NCBI GenBank assembly: GCA_012103475.1 | Contig: WLWS01000001.1 | Span: forward strand, 705,881-769,880 | DNA length: 64,000 nt | DNA from: Gammaproteobacteria bacterium | Lineage (GTDB): Bacteria; Pseudomonadota; Gammaproteobacteria; Eutrophobiales; Eutrophobiaceae | Reading direction: 5' to 3' | Notes under the pieces: model-generated | Seen by the model: only the letters and a program-made list of their open reading frames with translations | What the model was told of the DNA's origin: nothing | The model's database searches: none | Made by a program: the position numbers and the translations under genes | In this document: positions 57,030-64,000 of the stretch, piece by piece | How the letters are laid out: every line of letters begins with the position of its first letter | Position numbering within the stretch: position 1 is the stretch's first letter

Positions 57030-57302
57030 ATGTTTGATATCGGATTCTGGGAACTGGCGATTATCAGTATTGTTGCTTTATTGGTGATGGGCCCGGAGAA
57101 ACTTCCCGGTTTGATCCGCGATGTCAGCAAATGGGCTCGAACTATTCGTCATTTTGTTAATAAAACCCGTAACGAAATCGAGCGCGAATTAACTCTTGAT
57201 GAGAACAGCGATCTAAGTAATAGAATTTCAGAGCTTGATGAGCTGGTTAAAAACGCTCCTGATAAACAGGGTTCACTGAACGACAACTTTCTGGATAAGT
57301 AG
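57030..57302 (+). CDS. tatB: Sec-independent translocase subunit TatB
   Basis: A 90-aa TatB: N-terminal helix FDIGFWELAIISIVALLVMG, the GPEKLPGLIRDVSKWARTIR amphipathic helix, then a charged tail (NEIERELTLDENSD). It is shorter than E. coli TatB (171 aa) because the tail is reduced. The Glu in the membrane helix (WELAI), typical of TatB substrate contact, is present. Confidence 0.94.
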   Translation: MFDIGFWELAIISIVALLVMGPEKLPGLIRDVSKWARTIRHFVNKTRNEIERELTLDENSDLSNRISELDELVKNAPDKQGSLNDNFLDK

Positions 57303-57314
57303 TCCTGCCCTTAT

Positions 57315-58067
57315 ATGTCGGATCCATCTCCATCCAATTCAGATCAGGAACAGCCATTAATTGCACATCTGGCTGAACTCAGGGATCGTTTGCTTAGAAC
57401 CATCGCCTGCATTTTTGCTGTTTTTCTTGCCCTCACGTTTTTCGCCAATGATATTTATCATGCTGTCGCCATGCCTTTGCTGGCACAGATGCCTGAAAAC
57501 ACTTCGATGATAGCAACTGAAGTAGCTTCGCCCTTTCTGGTGCCTTTTAAGCTGGCTTTCTTCAGCGCCGTGTTTTTAACTATGCCCTATACCCTGTACC
57601 AGACATGGGCATTCATTGCGCCGGGCCTGTATGAGAGGGAGATGCATTTTGCCCTGCCTCTTTTAATCACCAGCATCATACTTTTTTATGTAGGCATCAG
57701 TTTTGCGTACTTTATAGTATTTCCATTGTTATTCGGCTTTCTCACTTCTGTTGCCCCCGCCGGGGTTTCCGTGATGACAGATATCAGTCATTATCTGGAC
57801 TTTGTTCTCAAGCTTTTTTTCGCGTTCGGCCTCGCCTTTGAAGTACCAATTGCAACGATACTTCTGATCAGTACAGGCATCACCACCACAGAAGCTCTTG
57901 CGGCAAAAAGAACTTATATTATTGTCGGTGCATTTACGATTGGCATGTTGCTGACTCCACCTGACATCGTCTCTCAGTTTTTGCTTGCCGTGCCGGTCTG
58001 GTTGCTTTTTGAAGCGGGTTTGCTTATGAGTCACTATTTCAAATCACCCGACGACGATACTGAATAA
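57315..58067 (+). CDS. tatC: Sec-independent translocase subunit TatC
   Basis: The twin-arginine signal receptor, 250 aa with six membrane helices. LIAHLAELRDRLLRTIACIF at the N-terminus, PFLVPFKLAFFSAVFLTMPY, FIAPGLYEREMHFALPLL, FGLAFEVPIATILLI and the end GMLLTPPDIVSQFLLAVPVW are diagnostic. It forms the tatABC operon and is followed by a gene whose product itself has a Tat-type signal. Confidence 0.97.
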   Translation: MSDPSPSNSDQEQPLIAHLAELRDRLLRTIACIFAVFLALTFFANDIYHAVAMPLLAQMPENTSMIATEVASPFLVPFKLAFFSAVFLTMPYTLYQTWAFIAPGLYEREMHFALPLLITSIILFYVGISFAYFIVFPLLFGFLTSVAPAGVSVMTDISHYLDFVLKLFFAFGLAFEVPIATILLISTGITTTEALAAKRTYIIVGAFTIGMLLTPPDIVSQFLLAVPVWLLFEAGLLMSHYFKSPDDDTE

Positions 58068-58076
58068 ACAAACCCG

Positions 58077-59288
58077 ATGAACAGACGGGAGTTCGTCCTC
58101 GCAACAATCGCTCTCAGTATGCAGGCTTGTAGTTCTCGTCACGGCCCCTTATTACTAAACCCCTGTGACTCCGGTCTGCCAGCTGAACTAAGAGACGACC
58201 CGCTTGTACAGGATGCACTTGAAGGAATCGATGCTTCATTGCTCTGGGACGGGCACGTTCACCTGATAGGCACGGGTGACAGTAATAGTGGGATATGGCT
58301 CAATCCGCGCATGCAGCGCTTTTACTACATGAAAGAGTTTCTGCAATTCAAATTTTATCTGAATGCTGCCTGTGCTGACCAGAAAAGAGTAGACCTCAGT
58401 TTTGTTGAACGCTTGCTGGCTTTGCAGAAAGAAATGCCATACAAATCAAAAGTCCTGCTGCTTGCTTTTGACTACACCTATAATGAAAAAGGCGAGTGCG
58501 AAAAAGATCTGAGCGCTTTCCACACCCCAAATGACTACGCTGCAAGAACTGCCAGTGAACACCCCCAGCAATTTGAATGGATTGCATCAATCCACCCCTA
58601 TCGTAAGGACGCCGCAGAGGCTGTGTATGCGGCCTTTGAAAAGAAGGCCCGCGCGGTAAAATGGTTGCCTCCGGCAATGGGCATGGATCCGGCATCACCT
58701 CTTTGCGATGCGTTTTATGAAGCCATGCACGCTTGTAATTTACCTCTGCTGGTACACGCCGGAGAGGAAAAAGCCGTACATGGTGCCAACAAACAGGATT
58801 ACGGGAACCCCTTGCGTCTACGCCGGGCGCTGGAACAGGGTGCCAGAGTTATTGTCGCTCATTGCGCATCACTGGGAGATTCCGTCGATATTGAATCTGA
58901 CAAGCAGGAACTGCTTAGTAGCTTCAACTTATTCACGCGTCTGATGGAAGAAAAAGACTACGAAGGTCTATTATTCGGAGAGATTTCGGCACTTACCCAG
59001 ATCAACAGACTGGGCGACGCACTGAATACCCTGCTGCTGCGACAAGACTGGCACGCACGACTACTCAATGCTTCAGATTATCCGCTACCAGCGGTTATGC
59101 CATTATTTTCTTTAAGAAAAATGATAAACAAAGGCTACATTACCGAACAGCAAGGACAAGTGTTGGGAAATATTCGACAATACAACGCCCTGTTTTTTGA
59201 TCTTCTGCTAAAGCGAATGCTCCGCTTTAAAGGTCAGCGCTTTCAGGATGTGGTCTTTGCGAGTCGCCGCGTTTTCGAACCCGCTTAA
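58077..59288 (+). CDS. Metal-dependent amidohydrolase with Tat signal, possible lipoprotein
   Basis: A 403-aa TIM-barrel amidohydrolase-like protein. The N-terminus MNRREFVLATIALSMQACSS has a twin-arginine motif and a cysteine at 18 that could be lipidated, although Met-Gln-Ala-Cys is a poor lipobox. Candidate metal ligands are in LWDGHVHLIG, LPLLVHAGEEKA, IVAHCASLGD and LNASDYPLPA. The substrate is unknown. It is 10 bp after tatC, so it may be both a Tat substrate and a member of the tat operon. Confidence 0.83.
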   Translation: MNRREFVLATIALSMQACSSRHGPLLLNPCDSGLPAELRDDPLVQDALEGIDASLLWDGHVHLIGTGDSNSGIWLNPRMQRFYYMKEFLQFKFYLNAACADQKRVDLSFVERLLALQKEMPYKSKVLLLAFDYTYNEKGECEKDLSAFHTPNDYAARTASEHPQQFEWIASIHPYRKDAAEAVYAAFEKKARAVKWLPPAMGMDPASPLCDAFYEAMHACNLPLLVHAGEEKAVHGANKQDYGNPLRLRRALEQGARVIVAHCASLGDSVDIESDKQELLSSFNLFTRLMEEKDYEGLLFGEISALTQINRLGDALNTLLLRQDWHARLLNASDYPLPAVMPLFSLRKMINKGYITEQQGQVLGNIRQYNALFFDLLLKRMLRFKGQRFQDVVFASRRVFEPA

Positions 59289-59308
59289 CCGGGCTGAAAA
59301 CATGTGGA

Positions 59309-59722
59309 TCAGGATTGCTCCCAGGGCAGGCCATGAAAACGCCAGCCATTTATATTGCCGCGCTGCTGTTGCTCATCTTTATCACCCTCAAAGCCTTGAC
59401 CAACATTATAGATTTGCTTAAAGCCGTTTTTGCTTAACTCTTCTGCGGCCACCAGGGAACGGGCGCCGCTTCTGCATAAGGCCAGTATGGTCATGTCTTC
59501 CGGGTTTTTGTCCGGCCATCGACTCTTAATTGACCTTCGGACTCTGGCCACAAACCCGGCATCCTGCAGCCAGTCAGGTGGCTCCTTCAGTGCAACAAAG
59601 ACAGAACCCGGAACATGTCCGACATACTCGTATTCCATCGACGATCGCACATCCAGCAACAGGACGTCGCTTTGAGTCTTCAAAATATCCCAGGCCTTTA
59701 AAGGTTTCAGTTCTTCAATCAT
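59309..59722 (-). CDS. Rhodanese-like domain protein
   Basis: A 137-aa single-domain rhodanese. VLLLDVRSSMEYEYVGHVPG is the N-terminal motif, and the active-site loop LCRSGARS has Cys83 as persulfide carrier. It likely acts in cytoplasmic sulfur transfer. It is convergent with the amidohydrolase gene and divergent from ilvE. Confidence 0.88.
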   Translation of the reverse strand: MIEELKPLKAWDILKTQSDVLLLDVRSSMEYEYVGHVPGSVFVALKEPPDWLQDAGFVARVRRSIKSRWPDKNPEDMTILALCRSGARSLVAAEELSKNGFKQIYNVGQGFEGDKDEQQQRGNINGWRFHGLPWEQS

Positions 59723-59828
59723 TTCTTCATTTATGTAGATTGGCTTTCTGTCATTCTAATCTTAGAGTCCAACAGCAGCTACATTCTTAAAAAGCTACTG
59801 ACACCGGTTAAGTAAACAGAAATAGTTA

Positions 59829-59857
59829 TTGATTCCTCTATACATGCACAATAGTAT
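59829..59857 (+). promoter_or_regulatory. Candidate promoter for ilvE operon
   Basis: TTGATT (59829-59834) and TAGTAT (59852-59857) are 17 bp apart, about 80 bp before ilvE, in the 215-bp divergent gap with the rhodanese gene. The match to the sigma-70 consensus is moderate. Confidence 0.4.
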
Positions 59858-59937
59858 TGCCGGCAAATCAATTAGATAAGAATACTGCCCGGGCTAAAAA
59901 TGCCCACAGCAGGCAGTTTAAATACGAGGTAACTGAT

Positions 59938-60864
59938 ATGAGTATGGATGACCGTGACGGCGTCATCTGGTTTGACGGTGAGGAAGTTCCCTGGCGGGAT
60001 GCCCGGGTTCATGTTCTTACACACACCTTGCATTATGGTATGGGCGTATTTGAAGGAATACGTGCCTATTCGACTGACAAAGGACCCGCTATCTTCCGCT
60101 TGCGCGAGCACGTAAAACGCTTTTTTAATTCAGCGCATATTCTGGGCATGCCCGTACCATATGATGCGGTAACTATAGAAAAAGCCTGCTGTAACGCTGT
60201 CAGGAACAACAAACTTGATTCGGCCTATATTCGGCCTGTTGGTTTTTATGGCTCTGAGGGCATGGGCTTAAGAGCCGATGGTTTAAAAACTCATGTCGCT
60301 ATAGCCGCCTGGGAGTGGGGTGCTTATCTTGGCAGCGATGGCCTCGAAAAAGGTATCCGTATCCGTACATCTTCTTTTACCCGGCATCACGTTAATATTT
60401 CCATGTGTAAAGCTAAAGCCAATGGCCACTATATTAATTCCATGCTGGCACTTCAGGAAGCGCTGCAAGATGGTTATGACGAAGCTCTGTTGCTGGATAA
60501 TGAGGGCTATGTCGCGGAAGGCAGCGGAGAGAATATCTTCATTGTCAGAGACAACATCATTTATACGCCCGACCTCACCTCTGCACTGGATGGCATAACA
60601 CGCGATTCGGTCATACAACTGGCCAAAGCGGCCGGTTATGAGCTCAGAGAAAAAAGAATTACTAGAGACGAAGTTTATATCGCCGATGAAGCTTTTTTTA
60701 CCGGTACCGCCGCCGAAGTGACGCCCATACGCGAATTGGACAACAGGCAAATAGGCGCAGGCAGCAGGGGCCCGATTACAGAAAAATTACAGTCTATGTT
60801 TTTTGACATTGCCAACGGCCGTGACAAAACCCATAGCAAGTGGTTAAGCTATGTCAATGAATGA
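59938..60864 (+). CDS. ilvE: Branched-chain amino acid aminotransferase
   Basis: Fold-type IV PLP enzyme, 308 aa, catalysing the last step to Leu, Ile and Val. DARVHVLTHTLHYGMGVFEG and RAYSTDKGPAIFRLREHVKR, the lysine region NISMCKAKANGHYINSML, and EGSGENIFIV with FFTGTAAEVTPI are conserved. ATG at 59938 is preceded by GAGGTAAC; the frame is open from 59857. It heads a run leading to glycosyltransferases, as also seen in pseudomonads. Confidence 0.95.
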   Translation: MSMDDRDGVIWFDGEEVPWRDARVHVLTHTLHYGMGVFEGIRAYSTDKGPAIFRLREHVKRFFNSAHILGMPVPYDAVTIEKACCNAVRNNKLDSAYIRPVGFYGSEGMGLRADGLKTHVAIAAWEWGAYLGSDGLEKGIRIRTSSFTRHHVNISMCKAKANGHYINSMLALQEALQDGYDEALLLDNEGYVAEGSGENIFIVRDNIIYTPDLTSALDGITRDSVIQLAKAAGYELREKRITRDEVYIADEAFFTGTAAEVTPIRELDNRQIGAGSRGPITEKLQSMFFDIANGRDKTHSKWLSYVNE

Positions 60865-61063
60865 TGAAAACAACGTAACTGGCGAGTCTACCCCGAATGA
60901 CCGGGCTCACTATGATGTATTACGTAAAGACCTGCCCCTGCACTGCCCTTTGCCGGAAATGAGCTTATGGAACTCTCACCCGAAAGTTTATCTGCCTATT
61001 GAAGACGACGGTAAGGCCAAGTGTCCTTACTGCGGTACTGAATTCACACTCAAGGACTCATAA
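60851..61063 (+). CDS. Zinc-finger (CHCC-type) small protein
   Basis: A 70-aa protein with LHCPLPEMSLWNSHPKVYLP and CPYCGTEFTLKDS; one Cys and one His upstream and a CxxC downstream form a CHCC zinc site. Homologues are known as zf-CHCC proteins, related to the mitochondrial complex I subunit NDUFS6. The bacterial role is unclear. Its start overlaps the ilvE stop by 14 bp (8 bp if the next ATG at 60857 is used). Confidence 0.87.
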   Translation: MSMNDENNVTGESTPNDRAHYDVLRKDLPLHCPLPEMSLWNSHPKVYLPIEDDGKAKCPYCGTEFTLKDS

Positions 61064-61074
61064 GTCCTGCCCCT

Positions 61075-62004
61075 TTGAACTCAGGCACAGAAGGCTTAAA
61101 AGTAATCTGGCGGTTCAGCGATGGCCGTCCAGGTCACGATACACAGAGCATGGGCCTGGTATCGGCGCTTGAAAGCCTTCATTCCATCGCAAGCCATAAT
61201 GTTACCGTGCCTTTGTCCACCAATAATTACTTCTCAGCTGTATTGGGCATTCCCCCCGTTTTCAAGGATCTACCGGCACCAGACTTGTTGCTCGGTGCCG
61301 GTCACGCCACCCATCTGCCTATGTTAATGGCTCGTTTACGTTGCGGAGGCAGTATTGCAGCCCTGATGCGGCCCAGCATTCCGCAAATGTTTTTCGATTA
61401 CTGCCTGATTCCGGAACATGACAACAGTGTTGCTAACGACAAGATCATTCTGACAAAAGGGCCAATTAACCGGATCCGGCCCGTCACGGAGAAAAGCAAT
61501 GGTAAAGGGCTTGTTCTTATCGGAGGCCCGTCCAAACATTTTCATTGGGACACGCAGTCGCTGGAAACACAATTGCGCGAAATTATCGTCGACAAACGAA
61601 CTCATTGGACTATCTGCGACTCGCCGAGAACTCCGGCGGACACTCGTCAGCTCTTACGGTCATTGAGCACAGACTCAGTTCACTATGAAGCCTTTAGTAA
61701 ATCGAGGGAGAGCGGCATTACAGGTCTAATAGAAAAAGCGACCTCAATATGGGTAAGTGAAGACAGCATGTCCATGATCTATGAAGCACTGACAAGCGGT
61801 GCAGGCGTAGGCATATTGCGAGTACCGGGTCGCGACAACAATAAACTCTCAAACGTTGCCAAAACACTAGCTGCCGATCAGTCTTTACAACTGTTTGAGG
61901 AGTGGATTAAACAAAAAAAACTTTATCCTGCCAGACAGGCGATTTTTGAGTCAGAGCGTTGTGCAAAAGAGTTGATACGGCGACTAGACTGGAGCGAGGA
62001 CTAG
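61075..62004 (+). CDS. ELM1-like protein (mitochondrial fission ELM1 family)
   Basis: A 309-aa protein with VIWRFSDGRPGHDTQSMGLV at the N-terminus, LLGAGHATHLPMLMAR, and WVSEDSMSMIYEALTSGAGV, which match the bacterial ELM1-like family. The fold resembles GT-B glycosyltransferases, and such genes often sit in LPS or capsule clusters, as here. The only suitable start is TTG at 61075, without a good ribosome-binding site. Enzymatic function not established. Confidence 0.82.
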   Translation: MNSGTEGLKVIWRFSDGRPGHDTQSMGLVSALESLHSIASHNVTVPLSTNNYFSAVLGIPPVFKDLPAPDLLLGAGHATHLPMLMARLRCGGSIAALMRPSIPQMFFDYCLIPEHDNSVANDKIILTKGPINRIRPVTEKSNGKGLVLIGGPSKHFHWDTQSLETQLREIIVDKRTHWTICDSPRTPADTRQLLRSLSTDSVHYEAFSKSRESGITGLIEKATSIWVSEDSMSMIYEALTSGAGVGILRVPGRDNNKLSNVAKTLAADQSLQLFEEWIKQKKLYPARQAIFESERCAKELIRRLDWSED

Positions 62005-62007
62005 GTT

Positions 62008-63126
62008 TTGAAATTAACTGTTGTTCAAACACTACCTGCTCTGAATTCCGGCGGAGTCGAACGTGGTACAATCGAGGTCGCCGAAGAACTGGTCAAACGC
62101 GGGCATAAGGCAATTGTCGTGTCCGCGGGAGGATCGATGGTCGCCGAATTAAACAAGGTCGGCGCACAGCATGTCAGCATGTCTATCGGCAACAAGTCGC
62201 CCGCTTGTCTTCTGTCGATTGTAAAACTTCGAAAACTATTGCTTACATCACGGCCTCATATACTACATGCAAGATCGCGTCTGCCGGCCTGGATGAGCTA
62301 TTTCGCCTGCTCAACGCTACGAAAAGAAGATCGTCCGACATTGGTAACCAGCGTTCACGGCCCCTATTCTGTTAATGCTTACAGTAAAATCATGCTCCGT
62401 GGTGAAAGGGTTATTGCGATATCGGAATTTATTCAGCGCTATATCAGCAACAACTATCCTGATGTCGACCAGAATAAAGTGCGACTTGTTTACCGCGGTA
62501 TTAACCCGAAGACCTTTCCTCATTCATATAAGCCTTCTTCAGAGTGGCTACGAAAATGGGAAAAAGAGAACCCGGCCAATGCGGAATGTTTTTTGCTCAC
62601 TTTGCCAGCGCGTATCACCAGGTGGAAAGGACAGGAAGATTTTATTCATCTCATTCAGGCGCTGAAAAAGAGCGGGGCTAATGTGCACGGACTGATTGTT
62701 GGTGGCGTTGAAGCAAGGCGAGAATTGTTTAGAAAAGAGCTGGACGCGTTGGTTAGAAAAAACGGGGTAAGCCAACACATTACTTTTCTTGGGCACAGAA
62801 ACGACCTGAAAGAAATTATGAGTGTGTCTGATCTGGTCTTGTCTTTGTCTCAGGAGCCCGAAGCCTTTGGTCGAACTTCTCTAGAGGCTCTGAGTCTGGG
62901 CAAGCCGGTTGTGGCATATGATCACGGCGGCGCCAGTGAAGTTTTGAAAGAAATATTTCCAGCTGGCCTGGTTCCTGCTCTGAACCTGAATGCAGTCATA
63001 GAAAAAGTAAGTGATTTTTCCGCATCCACACCTCCGGTTCCTGAAACACATTCTTTTACGCTTCAGCGCATGCTTAGTGAAACTATTGGCATATATGAAG
63101 AACTGGCGTCTGGTCAGACATCATGA
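62008..63126 (+). CDS. Glycosyltransferase family 4 protein
   Basis: A 372-aa GT-B enzyme. It begins with the N-terminal motif TLPALNSGGVERGTIEVAEE, and the C-terminal half has LPARITRWKGQEDFIHLIQA, VSDLVLSLSQEPEAFGRTSL and EALSLGKPVVAYDHGGASEV. It probably transfers a sugar to LPS core or O-antigen. The TTG start at 62008 is supported by a GAGGA site about 10 nt upstream. The stop overlaps the following gene by 4 bp. Confidence 0.9.
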   Translation: MKLTVVQTLPALNSGGVERGTIEVAEELVKRGHKAIVVSAGGSMVAELNKVGAQHVSMSIGNKSPACLLSIVKLRKLLLTSRPHILHARSRLPAWMSYFACSTLRKEDRPTLVTSVHGPYSVNAYSKIMLRGERVIAISEFIQRYISNNYPDVDQNKVRLVYRGINPKTFPHSYKPSSEWLRKWEKENPANAECFLLTLPARITRWKGQEDFIHLIQALKKSGANVHGLIVGGVEARRELFRKELDALVRKNGVSQHITFLGHRNDLKEIMSVSDLVLSLSQEPEAFGRTSLEALSLGKPVVAYDHGGASEVLKEIFPAGLVPALNLNAVIEKVSDFSASTPPVPETHSFTLQRMLSETIGIYEELASGQTS

Positions 63127-64000
63127 GCGAGAAACTGATAGCCGTTTGCGTGCCGACATTCATGCGGGATAATTTATTACGAGAATGCCTGCTATCAATA
63201 GCAGAGCTTACTCTACCGAGAGGCCATACTATTAATGTTGTAGTAGCGGATAACGATGTCAACGCGACGGCCCGAAAAACCAGCAATAGCATGGCAGCAA
63301 CTCTGCCTTTCACCTTACATTATTTTGTTCACCCGAAACGCGGCCTTTCAGAAGTCCGCAACCGACTGTTGGATGAAGCACTGGCGATGAATGCCTCTTT
63401 AATCGCTTTTGTAGATGATGACGAACGGGTAGACCGGCAATGGCTACTCAGACACATCGAAAACATGGAAAAATACAAAGCAGACGTTTGCTGCGGCCCG
63501 GTCCGGCAAGTGGGTGAAGTATCCCAGAAAGAAAAGCGAAAACCCACCGGTTCTATACCCAGATATGTGTCGACAAACAACGTTCTATTTAAAAGCGCAC
63601 TTGTTTCAGATCAGCACCTGAGCTTCGACCCCTTCTTTAACTTTATCGGGGGTGAAGATTTTGATTTTTTTGACCGGTCTAAAAACAATGGAAATTCCCA
63701 TATTTGGGTTGAAGAAGCGCTGGTGCTGGAAACCATAACAGAGGAGCGGGACAACCTCTCCTATCTGTTCTATCGACACTATACTGGCGGAATAAACAAT
63801 GTTCTGCGTTTCCGTCGCTCTCACCCCTGGTGGCAGGCCTGGTTAAAATTTCTGCCCAGATTTTTAGGTAAAATTGTCGGGGCTTGTGTCTATCTGCTTT
63901 GCGCTGCCTTGAGAATGAATAAACCATTAGCGTTTAATTCTGTTAAAAAACTTGCCAGCGGCATGGGCTATATTGCCGGCTTATTGAATATTGTTGTAGA
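63123..64000 (+). CDS. Glycosyltransferase family 2 protein (3' end outside window)
   Basis: About 292 codons are visible. AVCVPTFMRDNLLRECLLSI is the nucleotide-binding start, SLIAFVDDDERVDRQWL holds the DxD-like metal motif, and FFNFIGGEDFDFFDRSK is a typical acceptor-side motif. Near the window end there is a hydrophobic stretch (FLGKIVGACVYLLCAALRM), suggesting membrane association. It is coupled to the GT4 gene (ATGA overlap). Confidence 0.88.
   Translation, partial: MSEKLIAVCVPTFMRDNLLRECLLSIAELTLPRGHTINVVVADNDVNATARKTSNSMAATLPFTLHYFVHPKRGLSEVRNRLLDEALAMNASLIAFVDDDERVDRQWLLRHIENMEKYKADVCCGPVRQVGEVSQKEKRKPTGSIPRYVSTNNVLFKSALVSDQHLSFDPFFNFIGGEDFDFFDRSKNNGNSHIWVEEALVLETITEERDNLSYLFYRHYTGGINNVLRFRRSHPWWQAWLKFLPRFLGKIVGACVYLLCAALRMNKPLAFNSVKKLASGMGYIAGLLNIVV

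Overview
The window is a chromosomal stretch from a gammaproteobacterium. The evidence is conserved gene order: prfA-hemA-TPR lipoprotein-lolB-ispE-tRNA(Gln)-prs-rplY-pth-ychF; ygfB-pepP-ubiH-ubiI/visC; zapA followed by 6S RNA; yrbG-kdsD-kdsC-lptC-lptA-lptB-rpoN-hpf-ptsN...rapZ-npr; hisA-F-I-E; and tatABC. A HPr kinase/phosphorylase gene, a complete enzyme I next to NPr, and an AmgK/MurU pair argue against an enteric bacterium. I cannot assign a genus from sequence alone. Nearly all of the DNA is coding, and no rRNA, insertion sequence, prophage or CRISPR array was seen. No gap without a gene exceeds 300 bases.

Layout. 1-9.5 kb: housekeeping genes for translation termination, haem and isoprenoid precursors, outer-membrane lipoprotein insertion, tRNA(Gln), PRPP synthesis, ribosomal protein L25, peptidyl-tRNA hydrolase and YchF. 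9.5-14.5 kb: an accessory stretch with a TauE/SafE permease, an unrecognised cysteine-rich protein, and a same-strand run of small single-domain genes (VOC, MAPEG, cupin, NTF2-like, a second MAPEG, two unrecognised) that looks AT-richer, followed by tusA. 14.5-20.4 kb: a zinc-acquisition locus. A TonB-dependent receptor with a His/Glu loop and a small Cys/His protein read left, and zur-znuA-znuC-znuB read right. A perfect 17-bp Zur-type palindrome lies between the divergent start codons. 20.4-30.6 kb: purC, glnS, two ubiquinone hydroxylases, pepP, ygfB, the zapA pair, 6S RNA, ilvA and rpiA. 30.7-35.5 kb: a tiny membrane protein, dtd, a lytic transglycosylase with two solute-binding domains, and the murU/amgK recycling pair.

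35.6-48 kb: the LPS-export, Kdo and nitrogen-PTS block. It makes Kdo precursors (KdsD, KdsC), builds part of the LPS bridge and its ATPase (LptC, LptA, LptB), then carries sigma-54, the hibernation factor, PtsN, HprK, RapZ, NPr, enzyme I and MgtE. NPr carries both His15 and Ser46, so EI and HprK could both act on it. 48-54.2 kb: a PLP enzyme pair, a TetR regulator, a DUF2782-like protein and DNA polymerase I. 54.3-59.7 kb: late histidine genes, the Tat translocase, a probable Tat-exported amidohydrolase and a rhodanese. 59.8-64 kb: ilvE, a zinc-finger protein, an ELM1-like protein and two glycosyltransferases, probably the start of an LPS-core or surface-glycan cluster that continues past the window.

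The best candidates for something not well described are the Zur-controlled small protein in the zinc locus, a ZnuA-like protein with Glu at the usual first His ligand, the duplicated sensor-domain transglycosylase, the lysine-rich tail on LptA, and the small-gene island.
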